A DNA stretch of 64,000 nucleotides from Siphonodentalium dalli (lineage: Eukaryota > Mollusca > Scaphopoda > Gadilida > Siphonodentaliidae), in the NCBI GenBank assembly GCA_032622095.1, contig CP136063.1, positions 27,344,987 to 27,408,986 of the forward strand, given 5' to 3'. Numbering within the stretch: position 1 is the first letter of the stretch; every line of letters begins with the position of its first letter. Position numbers and translations under genes: made by a program. The notes under the pieces are model-generated. The model did no database searches. It had not been told where the DNA came from and saw only the letters and a program-made list of their open reading frames with translations. Positions 52,507 to 64,000 of this stretch are shown here, piece by piece.

Positions 52507-55413
52507 AGACCATAATTAAAGATCGACATTTATCCTGGAATTATTCATAACGGTCACTGATTATCTGTTCTGGAGACCGTAATTAAAGATCGATATTTAG
52601 CCTGGAGTTATTCATGATGACCACTGATCATCTGTTCTGGATACCTTAATTAAACATCGATATGTAACCTGGAGTGCTCATGACGGGCAATGATTATCTG
52701 TTCTGGAGACCGTAATTAAAGATCGATATTTAATCTGGAGTTATTCATGACGAGCAATGATTATCTGTCATTGAGACCACAAATAAACATCGATATTTAA
52801 CCTGGAGCTATTCATGACGAGCACTGATTATCTGTTCTGGAGACCACAATTAAACATCGATATTTAAGCTGGAGTTCTTCATGGCGGGCAATGATTATCT
52901 GCTCTGGATACCACAATTAAACATCGATATTTAACCTTGAGTTATTCATGACGAGCACTGATTATCTGTTGTGTAGACCATAATTAAACATCGATATTTA
53001 ACCTTGAGTTATTCATGACGGGCACTGATTATCCGTTCTGGATACCATAATTAAACATCGATATTTAACCTGGAGTTCTCATGACGGGCAACGAGTAGCT
53101 GTTCTGGAGACCATAATTAAAGATCGATATGTTACCTTGAGTTATTTATAACGGGCAGTGATTATCTGTTCTGGAGACCATAATTAAAGATCGATATTTA
53201 ACCTTGAGTTATTCATAACGGGCAATGATTATCTGTTCTGGAGACCATAATTAAACATCGATATTTATCCTGAAATTATTCATAACGGTCACTGATTATA
53301 TGTGCTGGAGACCATAATTAAGGATCGATATTTAACCGGGAGTTCTCATGCCGGGCACTGATTATGTGTTCTGGAGTCCGTAAATAAAGATTTATATTTA
53401 ACCTGGTTTCTCATGACGGGCACTGATTAATTAAACATCGATATTTAACCTTGAGTTATTCATGACGGGCACTGATTATCCGTTCTGGATACCATAATTA
53501 AACATCGATATTTAACCTGGAGTTCTCATGACGGGCAACGAGTAGCTGTTCTGGAGACCATAATTAAAGATCGATATGTTACCTTGAGTTATTCATAACG
53601 GGCAGTGATTATCTGTTCTGGAGACCATAATTAAAGATCGATATTTAACCTTGAGTTATTCATAACGGGCAATGATTATCTGTTCTGGAGACCATAACTA
53701 AATATCGATATTTAACCTGGAGTTATTCATGATGGGCACTGATTATCTGTTCTGGAAACCATGACCAAACATCGATATTTAACCTGAAGTTCTCATGACG
53801 GAAACTGATTATCTGTTCTGGAGACCGTAATTAAAGATTGATATTTAACCTGGAGTTCTCATGACGGGCAGTGATTATCTGTTCTGGAGATCATAATTAA
53901 ACATCGATATTTAACCTGGAGTTATTCATGACGAGCAATGATGATCTGACCTGGAGACCATAATTAAAAGTCGGTATTTAACCTGGAGTCATTCATGACG
54001 GGCACTGATTATCTGTTCTGGACTCCATAATTAAACATCGATATTTATCCTTGAGTTATTCAAAACGTGCAATGATTATCTGTTCTGGAGACAATAATTA
54101 ATGATCGATATTTAACCTTGAGTTATTCAAAACGGGCAATGATTATCTGTTCTGGAGACCGTAATTAAATATCGATATATATCCTGGAGTTATTCATGAC
54201 GGGCACTGATTATCTGTTCAGGAGACCATAATTAAACATCGATATTTAACCTGGAGTTATTAATTACGGCCAATGTTTATTTGTTCTGGAGACCATAATT
54301 AAAGGTCGATATTTAACCTCGAGTTATTCAAAACGGGCAATGATTATATGTTCTGGAGACATTAACTGAATATCGATAGTTAACCAGGAGTTATTCATGA
54401 CGGGCACTGATTATCAGTTCAGGAGACCATAATTAAACATCGATATTTAACCTGGAGTTCCTCTTGACGAGCACTTTATTATCTGTTCTGGAGACCACAA
54501 TTAAACATCGATATTTAACCTGGAGTTCTCATGACGGGCAATGAGTATCTGTTCTGGAGACCATAAATAAATATCGTTATTTAACCTGGAGTTATTCATG
54601 ACGACCACTGATTATCTGTTCTGGAGACCATAATTAAACATATATATTTAACCTGGAGTTCTCATGACGGGCAATGATTATCTGTTCTGGAGACCATAAT
54701 TAAAGATCGATATTTAACCTTCAGTTATTCAAAACGGGCAATGATTATCTGTTCTGGAGACGATAATTAAACATCGATATTTAACCTGGAGTTCTCATGA
54801 CGGGCAATGATTATCTGTTCTGGAGACCATAATTAAAGATCGATATTTAACCTGGAGTTATTCATGACGACCACTGATTATCTGTTCTGGAGACCATAAT
54901 TAAACATATATATTTAACCTGGAGTTAACCTGATTATCTGTTCTGGAGACCATAATTAAAGATCGATATTTAACCTGGAGTTATTCATGACGAGCACTGA
55001 TTATCTATTCTGGAGACCACAATTAAACATCGATATATAAGCTGGAGTTCTTCATGGCGGGCAAAGATTATTTGCTCTGGTGACCACAATTAAACATCGA
55101 TATTTAACCTTGAGTTATTCATGACGAGCACTGATTATCTGTTGTGTAGACCATAATTAAACATCGATATTTAACCTTGAGTTATTCATGACGGGCACTG
55201 ATTATCCGTTCTGGATACCATAATTAAACATCGATATTTAACCTGGAGTTCTCATGACGGGCAATGAGTATCTGTTCTGGAGGCCATAATTAAAGATCGA
55301 TATGTTACCTTGAGTTATTCATAACGGGCAATGATTATCAGTTCTGGATACCATAATTAAACATCGATATTTAACCTGGAGTTCTCATGACGGGCAATGA
55401 TTATCTGTTCTGG
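52507..55413 (+). repeat. 2,907 bp higher-order satellite repeat, copy 2
   Basis: Second copy, with scattered single-base differences such as CTGACCTGGAG in place of CTGTCCTGGAG near 53,948 and TTTGCTCTGG near 55,070. Its end carries the uninterrupted version of the transposon target at 55,360-55,365. A further partial copy of the order restarts at about 63.0 kb and leaves the window. Confidence 0.88.
55360..55365. other. uninterrupted paralogue of the insertion site
   Basis: Here the sequence found left of the element (GGATACCATAATTAAACATC) runs directly into the sequence found right of it (GATATTTAACCTGGAG), with AACATC present once. Left similarity is unbroken over the roughly 110 bases I compared (32,581-32,690). 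Right similarity continues for about 430 bp with two differences noted (ATTGATATTTT against ATCGATATTTT, and GTTCTCATG against GTTCTATG). Confidence 0.85.
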
Positions 55414-55847
55414 AGACCATAATTAAACATCGATATTTTACCTGGAGTTCTATGACGGGCAATGAGTATCTGTTCTGGAGACCATAATTAAAGATCGATA
55501 TTTAACCTGGAGTTCTCATGACGGGCAATGAGTATCTGTTCTGGAGACCATAATTAAAGATCGATATTTAACCTGGAGTTCTCATGACGGGCAATGAGTA
55601 TCTGTTCTGGAGACCATAATTAAAGATCGATATGTTACCTTGAGTTATTCATAACGGGCAGTGATTATCTGTTCTGGAGACCATAATTAAAGATCGATAT
55701 TTAACCTTGAGTTATTCATAACGGGCAATGATTATCTGTTCTGGAGACCATAATTAAACATCGATATTTATCCTGAAATTATTCATAACGGTCATTGATT
55801 ATCTGTGCTGGAGACCATAATTAAGGATCGATATTTAACCTGGAGTT

Positions 55848-58400
55848 CTCATGACGGGCACCGATTATCTGTCCTGGAGAACATAATTAAACATCGATAT
55901 TTAATCAGGAGTTCTCATGCCGGGCACTGATTATGTGTTCTGGAGTCCGTAAATAAAGATTTATATTTAACCTGGTTTCTCATGACGGGCACTGATTGTC
56001 TGTTCTGGAGACCATAACTAAATATCGATATTTAACCTGGAGTTATTCATGACGGGCACTGGTTATCTGTTCTGGAAACCATAATTAAACGTCTATATTT
56101 AACATGGAGTTATTCATGACGGGCACTGGTTATCTGTTCTGGTGTCCATAATTAAACATCGATATTTAAATTTGAGTTATTCATAACGGGCAATGATTAT
56201 CTGTTCTGGAGACAATAATTAAAGATCGATATTTAACCTTGAGTTATTCAAAACGGACAATGATTATCTGTTCTGGAGACCGTAATTAAATATCGATATC
56301 TGACCTAGAGCTATTCATGACGGGCACTGATTATCTGTTCTGGAGACCATAATTAAATATCAATATTTAACCTGGAGTTCTCATGACGGGCAATGAGTAT
56401 CTGTTCTGGAGACCATAAATAAAGATCGATATGTTGCCTTGAGTTATTCATAACGGGCAGTGATTATCTGTTCTGGGGACCATAATTAAAGATCGATATT
56501 TAACATTGAGTTATTCATAACGGGCAATGATTATCTGTTCTGGAGACCATAATTAAACATCGATAATTATCCTGAAATTATTCATAACTGTCACTGATTA
56601 TCTGTGCTGGAGACCATAATTAAGGATCGATATTTAACCTGGAGTTCTCATGACGGGCAATGAGTATCTGTTCTGGAGACCATAATTAAAGATCGATATG
56701 TTACCTTGAGTTATTCATAACGGGCAATGAGTATCTGTTCTGGGGACCATAATTAAAGATCGATATTTAACCTTGAGTTATTCATAACGGGCAATGATTA
56801 TCTGTTCTGGAGACCATAATTAAACATCGATAATTATCCTGAAATTATTCATAACGGTCACTGATTATCTGTGCTGGAGACCATAATTAAGGATCGATAT
56901 TTATCCTGGAGTTCTCATGACGAGCAATGAGTATCTGTTCTGGAGACCATAATTAAAGATCGATATGTTACCTTGAGTTATTCATAACGGGCAGTGATTA
57001 TCTGTTCTGGAGACCATAATTAAAGATCGATATTTAGCCTTGAGTTATTCATAACGGGCAGTGATTATCTGTTCTGGAGACCATAATTAAACATCGATAT
57101 TTAACCTGGAGTTCTCATGATGTTCAATACGAATCTGTTCTGGAGACGATAAATAAACATCGATATTTAACATGGAGTTCTCATGGCGGGCAATGATTAT
57201 CTGTTCTGGAGACCATAATTAAATATCGATATTTTACCTTGAGTTATTCATAACGGGCAGTGATTATCTGTTCTGGAGACCATAATTAAAGATCGATATT
57301 TAGCCTTGAGTTATTCATAACGGGCAACGATTATCTGTTCTGGAGACCATAATTAAACGTCGATAATTATCCTGAAATTATCCATAACGGTCACTGATTA
57401 TCTGTGCTGGAGACCATAGTTAAGGATCGATATTTAACCTGGAGTTCTCATGACGGGCAATGAGTATCTGTTCTGGAGACCATAATTAAAGATCGATATG
57501 TTACCTTGAGTTATTCATAACGGGCAATGAGTATCTGTTCTGGAGACCATAATTAAAGATCGACATTTAACCTGGAGTTATTCATGACGAGCACTCATTA
57601 TCTATTCTGGAAACGATAACTAAACATCGATATTTAACCTAGAGTTCTTCATGACGGGCAACGATTATCTGTTCTGGAGACCATAATTAAACATCAATAT
57701 TTATCCTGAAATTATTCATAACGGTCACTGATTATCTGTGCTGGAGACCATAATTAAGGATCGATATTTAACCTGGAGTTCTCATGACGGGCACCGATTA
57801 TCTGTCCTGGAGAACATAATTAAACATCGATATTTAATCAGGAGTTCTCATGCCGGGCACTGATTATGTGTTCTGGAGTCCGTAAATAAAGATTTATATT
57901 TAACCTGGTTTCTCATGACGGGCACTGATTGTCTGTTCTGGAGACCATAACTAAATATCGATATTCAACCTGGAGTTATTCATGACGGGCACTGATTATC
58001 TATTCTGGAAACCATAATTAAACGTCTATATTTAACATGGAGTTATTCATGACGGGCACTGGTTATCTGTTCTGGTCTCCATAATTAAACATCGATATTT
58101 AAATTTGAGTTATTCATAACGGGCAATGATTATCTGTTCTGGAGACAATAATTAAAGATCGATATTTAACCTTGAGTTATTCAAAACGGACAATGATTAT
58201 CTGTTCTGGAGACCGTAATTAAATATCGATATCTGACCTAGAGCTATTCATGACGGGCACTGATTATCTGTTCTGGAGACCATAATTAAATATCAATATT
58301 TAACCTGGAGTTCTCATGACGGGCAATGAGTATCTGTTCTGGAGACCATAATTAAAGATCGATATGTTACCTTGAGTTATTCATAACGGGCAGTGATTAT
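55848..58400 (+). repeat. satellite blocks with about 1.93 kb spacing
   Basis: The CACCGATTATCTGTCCTGGA to GAGCTATTCATGACGGG order occurs at 55,848-56,423 and again at 57,780-58,360 (marker offsets 1,932 and 1,933). Between them lie AATGAGTATCTG and GATAATTATCCTGAAATTAT units and the ATGTTCAATACGAATC marker also found at 16.4 and 59.8 kb. Confidence 0.7.
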
Positions 58401-59571
58401 CTGTTCTGGAGACCATAATTAAACATCGATATTTAACCTGGAGTTATTCATAACGGGCAATGATTATCTGTTCTGGGGACCATAATTAAACATCGATATT
58501 TAGCATGGAGTTATTCATGACGGGCAATGAGTATCTATTCTGGAGACCATAATTAAAGATCGATATTTAACCTTGAGTTATTCATAACGGGCAATGATTA
58601 TCTGTTCTGGAGACAATAATTAAAGATCGATATTTAACCTTGAGTTATTCAAAACGGACAATGATTATCTGTTCTGGAGACCGTAATTAAATATCGATAT
58701 CTGACCTAGAGCTATTCATGACGGGCACTGATTATCTGTTCTGGAGACCATAATTAAATATCAATATTTAACCTGGAGATCTCATGACGAGCAATGAGTA
58801 TCTGTTCTGGAGACCATAATTAAAGATCGATATGTTACCTTGAGTTATTCATAACGGGCAGTGATTATCTGTTCTGGAGACCATAATTAAAGATCGATAT
58901 TTAACCTTGAGTTATTTATAACGGGCAATGATTATCTGTTCTGGGGACCATAATTAAAGATCGATATTTAACCTTGAGTTATTTATAACGGGCAATGATT
59001 ATCTGTTCTGGAGACCATAATTAAGGATCGATATTTAACCTGGAGTTCTCATTACGGGCAATGAGTATCTGTTCTGGAGACCATAATTAAAGATCGATAT
59101 GTTACCTTGAGTTATTCATAACGGGCAGTGATTATCTGTTCTGGAGACCATAATTAAAGATCGACATTTAACCTTGAGTTATTCATAACGGGCAATGATT
59201 ATCTGTTCTGGAGACCATAATTAAACATCGATAATTATCCTGAAATTATTCATAACGGTCACTGATTATCTGTGCTGGAGACCATAATTAAGGATCGATA
59301 TTTAACCTGGAGTTCTCATGACGGGCAATGAGTATCTGTTCTGGAGACCATAATTAAAGATCGATATGTTACCTTGAGTTATTCATAACGGGCAATGAGT
59401 ATCTGTTCTGGAGACCATAATTAAAGATCTATATTTAACCTTGAGTTAATCATAACAGGCAATGATTATCTGTTCTGGAGACCATAATTAAACATCGATA
59501 ATTATCCTGAAATTATTCATAACGGTCACTGATTATCTGTGCTGGAGACCATAATTAAGGATCGATATTTA

Positions 59572-62500
59572 ACCTGGAGTTCTCATGACGGGCAATGAGT
59601 ATCTGTTCTGGAGACCATAATTAAAGATCGATATGTTACCTTGAGTTATTCATAACGGGCAATGATTATCTGTTCTGGAGACCATAATTAAGGATCGATA
59701 TTTAACCTGGAGTTATCATGGCGGGCAATGAGTATCTGTTCTGGAGACCATAATTAAACATCGATATTTAACCTGGAGTTCTCATGATGTTCAATACGAA
59801 TCTGTTCTGGAGACGATAAATAAACATCGATATTTAACATGGAGTTCTCATGGCGGGCAATGATTATCTGTTCTGGAGACCATAATTAAATATCGATATT
59901 TTACCTTGAGTTATTCATAACGGGCAGTGATTATCTGTTCTGGAGACCATACTTAAAGATCGATATTTAGCCTTGAGTTATTCATAACGGGCAACGATTA
60001 TCTGTTCTGGAGACCATAATTAAACGTCGATAATTATCCTGAAATTATCCATAACGGTCACTGATTATCTGTGCTGGAGACCATAGTTAAGGATCGATAT
60101 TTAACCTGGAGTTCTCATGACGGGCAATGAGTATCTGTTCTGGAGACCATAATTAAAGATCGATATATTACCTTGAGTTATTCATAACGGTCAATGAGTA
60201 TCTGTTCTGGAGACCATAATTAAAGATCGACATTTAACCTGGAGTTATTCATGACGAGCACTCATTATCTATTCTGGAAACGATAACTAAACATCGATAT
60301 TTAACCTAGAGTTCTTCATGACGCGCAACGATTATCTGTTCTGGAGACCATAATTAAAGATCGATATTTAACCTGGAGTTATTCATGACAACCACTGATT
60401 ATCTGTTCTGGAGACCATAATTAAACCTCGATATTTAACCTAGAGTTCTTCATGACGGGCAATGATTATCTGTTCTTGAGATCGTAATTAAATATCGATA
60501 TTTAACCTGGAGTTATTCATGACGGGCACTGGTTATCTGTTCTGGAGACCATAACTAAATATCGATATCTAACCTGGAGTTATTCATGACGGGCACTGAT
60601 TAACTGTTCTGGAGACGATAATTAAACATCGATATTTAACCTGGAATCCTGGTGTTCACATGACGGGCACTGATTATCTGTTCTGGAGACCATAACTAAA
60701 TATCGGTATTTAACCTGTAGTTAATCATCATGGGCATTGATTATCTGTTCTTGACTCCATAATTATCATCGATATTTAACCTTGAGTTATTCATGACGGG
60801 CAATGATTATCTGTTCTGGAGACCATAATTAGACATCGATATTTAACATGGAGTTCTCATGACGGGCACTTTATTATCTGTTCTGGAGACCATAGCTAAA
60901 CATCGATATTTAACCAGGAGTTCTCATGACGGGCAATGATTATCTGTTTTGGAGACCATAACTAAATATCGATATTTAACCTGGAGTTCTCATGACGGGC
61001 ACTGATTATCTGTTTTGGAGACCGTAATTAAAGATTGATATTTAACCTGGAGTTCTCATGACGGGCACTGATTATCTGTTCTGGAGACCATAACTAAATA
61101 TCGATATTTAACCTGGAGTTATTCATGGCGGGCACTGATTACATGTCCTGGAGACCATAATTAAACATCGATATTTAACCTGGAGTTCTCATGACGGGCA
61201 ATGATTATCTGTTCTGGAGGCCGTAATTAAAGATTGATATTTAACCTGGAGTTATTCATAACTACATATTTAACCTGGTGTTCTCATAACGGGCACTGAT
61301 TATCTGTTCTGGAGACCATAACTATATATCGATATTTAATCTGGAGTTATTCATGACGGGCACTGATTATCTGTTCTGGAGACCATAATTAAACATCGAT
61401 ATTTAACCTTGAGTTATTCATGACGGGCACTGATTATCTGTTCTGGAGACCATAATTAAATATCGATATTTAACCTGGAGTTCTCATGACGGGCAATGAG
61501 TATCTGTTCTGGAGACCATAATTAAAGACTGATATGTTACCTTGAGTTATTCATAACGGTCAATGATTATCTGTTCTGGAGACCATAATTAAAGATCGAT
61601 ATTTAACCTTGAGTTATTCATAACGGGCAATGATAATCTGTTCTGGAGACCATAAATAAACATCAATTATTATCCTGGAATTATTCATTACGGTCACTGA
61701 TTATCTGTTCTGGAGACCATAATTAAGGATCGATATTTAACTTGGTGTTCTCATGATGGTCACTGATTATCTGTTCTGGAGACCATAATTAAAGATCGAC
61801 ATTTATCCTGGAATTATTCATAACGGTCACTGATTATCTGTTCTGGAGACCGTAATTAAAGATCGATATTTAACCTGGAGTTATTCTTGATGACCACTGA
61901 TCATCTGTTCTGGAGACCTTAATTAAACATCGATATGTAACCTGGAGTGCTCATGACGGGCAATGATTATCTGTTCTGGAGACCGTAATTAAAGATCGAT
62001 ATTTAATCTGGAGTTATTCATGACGAGCAATGATTATCTGTCCTTGAGACCACAAATAAACATCGATATTTAACCTGGAGCTATTCATGACGAGCACCGA
62101 TTATCTGTTCTGGAGACCATAATTAAACATCGATATTTAACCTGGAGTTATTCATGATGACCACTGATTATCTGTTCTGGAGACCATAATTAAACATCGA
62201 TATGTAACCTGGAGTGCTCATGACGGGCAATGATTATCTGTTCTGGAGACCGTAATTAAAGATCGATATTTAATCTGAAGTTATTCATGACGAGCAATGA
62301 TTATCTGTCCTTGAGACCATAATTAAACATCGATATTTAACCTTTAGTTATTCATGACGGGTACTGATTATCTGTTCTGGAGACCATAATTAAACATCGA
62401 TATATAACCTGGAGTGCTCATGACGGGCAATGATTATCTGTTCTGGCGACCGTAATTAAACATCGATATTTAACCTGGAGTTATTCATGACGAGCACTGA

Positions 62501-62981
62501 TTATCTGTTGTGGAGACCACAATTAAACATCGATATTTAACCTTTAGTTATTCATGACGGGTACTGATTATCTGTTCTGGAGACCATAATTAAACATCGA
62601 TATATAACCTGGAGTTCTCATGACGAGCAATGAGTATCTGTTCCGGAGACCATAATTAAACATCGATTTTTAACCTTGAGTTATTCATGACGGGCAATGA
62701 TTATCTGTTCAGGAGACCATAATTAAACATCGATTTTGAACCTGGAGTTCTCATGACGAGCACTGATAATCTGTTCTGGAGACCATAATTAAACATCGAT
62801 ATTGAACCTGGAGTTCTCATGACGAGCCATGATTATCTGTTCTGGAGACCATAATTAAACATCGATATTGAACCTGGAGTTCTCATGACGAGCAATGATT
62901 ATCTGTTCGGGAGACCATAATTAAACATCGATATTGAACCTGGAGTTCTCATGACGGGAACTGATTATCTGTTCTGGAGAC
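59572..62981 (+). repeat. satellite block, copy 2 of a 3.4 kb long-range duplication
   Basis: Partner of 16,150-19,559 at a constant 43,422 bp offset. A few point differences are visible, for example GATTTTGAACC (near 62,733) against GATATTGAACC, and GAGCCATG against GAGCAATG near 62,825. Confidence 0.85.
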
Positions 62982-62999
62982 CGTAATTAAAGATCGATA

Positions 63000-64000
63000 T
63001 TTAATCTGGAGTTATTCATGACGAGCAATGATTATCTGTCCTTGAGACCACAAATAAACATCGATATTTAACCTGGAGCTATTCATGACGAGCACTGATT
63101 ATCTGTTCTGGAGACCACAATTAAACATCGATATTTAAGCTGGAGTTCTTCATGGCGGGCAATGATTATCTGCTCTGGATACCACAATTAAACATCGATA
63201 TTTAACCTTGAGTTATTCATGACGAGCACTGATTATCTGTTGTGTAGACCATAATTAAACATCGATATTTAACCTTGAGTTATTCATGACGGGCACTGAT
63301 TATCCGTTCTGGATACCATAATTAAACATCGATATTTAACCTGGAGTTCTCATGACGGGCAACGAGTAGCTGTTCTGGAGACCATAATTAAAGATCGATA
63401 TGTTACCTTGAGTTATTTATAACGGGCAGTGATTATCTGTTCTGGAGACCATAATTAAAGATCGATATTTAACCTTGAGTTATTCATAACGGGCAATGAT
63501 TATCTGTTCTGGAGACCATAATTAAACATCGATATTTATCCTGAAATTATTCATAACGGTCACTGATTATATGTGCTGGAGACCATAATTAAGGATCGAT
63601 ATTTAACCAGGAGTTCTCATGCCGGGCACTGATTATGTGTTCTGGAGTCCGTAAATAAAGATTTATATTTAACCTGGTTTCTCATGACGGGAACTGATTA
63701 ATTAAACATCGATATTTAACCTTGAGTTATTCATGACGGGCACTGATTATCCGTTCTGGATACCATAATTAAACATCGATATTTAACCTGGAGTTCTCAT
63801 GACGGGCAACGAGTAGCTGTTCTGGAGACCATAATTAAAGATCGATATGTTACCTTGAGTTATTCATAACGGGCAGTGATTATCTGTTCTGGAGACCATA
63901 ATTAAAGATCGATATTTAACCTTGAGTTATTCATAACGGGCAATGATTATCTGTTCTGGAGACCATAACTAAATATCGATATTTAACCTGGAGTTATTCA
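63000..64000 (+). repeat. partial third copy of the AACGAGTAG satellite block
   Basis: Repeats the order of 49.83-50.83 kb, with AACGAGTAGCTG units at 63,361 and 63,808 (again 447 bp apart) and the truncated unit GATTAATTAAACATCG at about 63,695. It is cut by the window end. Confidence 0.82.

Larger units (their letters stand above)
46621..64000 (+). repeat. 66-67 bp satellite array, right part
   Basis: Same monomer, strand and phase as the left array, about 260 units, running off the window end. Compared with the left part, longer stretches are recently duplicated blocks (listed separately), so variant order is highly repetitive here. No other insertion and no inverted unit was found. Confidence 0.97.

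Overview
This 64 kb window is eukaryotic non-coding repeat DNA, most likely heterochromatin of an animal or another complex eukaryote. I cannot name the taxon. I see no gene I would defend: no tRNA or rRNA signature, no CRISPR array, no bacterial operon structure, and no open frame with a recognisable domain.

Layout. (1) Positions 1-32,696: a head-to-tail satellite array with a 66-67 bp monomer. By length this is roughly 490 copies, all on one strand except a single inverted monomer near 8,941-9,024. (2) Positions 32,697-46,620: a 13,924 bp AT-rich insertion that is almost entirely one giant palindrome. Two arms of about 6.96 kb are separated by a 12-base spacer (39,654-39,665). The element begins AGTAGTG, ends CACTACT, and is flanked by the same six bases, AACATC, read as a target-site duplication. 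(3) Positions 46,621-64,000: the same satellite resumes in the same orientation and phase (roughly 260 copies) and runs off the window end.

The satellite is organised above the monomer level. Blocks of distinctive variant monomers recur at fixed spacings: 1,697 bp (46.76-50.15 kb), 2,907 bp (49.60-55.41 kb), 43,422 bp (16.15-19.56 kb versus 59.57-62.98 kb), 29,273 bp (26.6 kb versus 55.9 kb), and about 19,762 bp for the block left of the insertion (29.2-32.7 kb versus 49.0-52.45 kb). This indicates recent block-wise amplification. One block copy at 55,360-55,365 has the sequences of both insertion flanks joined without the element. It is a natural empty site and supports both the insertion and the 6 bp duplication.

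Each arm of the palindrome is a mosaic of tandem modules, in order from the tip inward: four 31-32 bp subterminal repeats containing AACTATTTCTAGG, a 194 bp duplication, a 229 bp duplication, a 317 bp duplication, a small hairpin, about 4.6 copies of a 306 bp unit, and a decayed partial copy of that unit near the centre. No transposase, integrase, polymerase or reverse transcriptase frame is visible. I therefore read it as a non-autonomous giant fold-back DNA transposon, or as the arms of a larger element that lost its core. The 6 bp duplication and AG...CT ends resemble Maverick/Polinton elements, but that assignment is inference.
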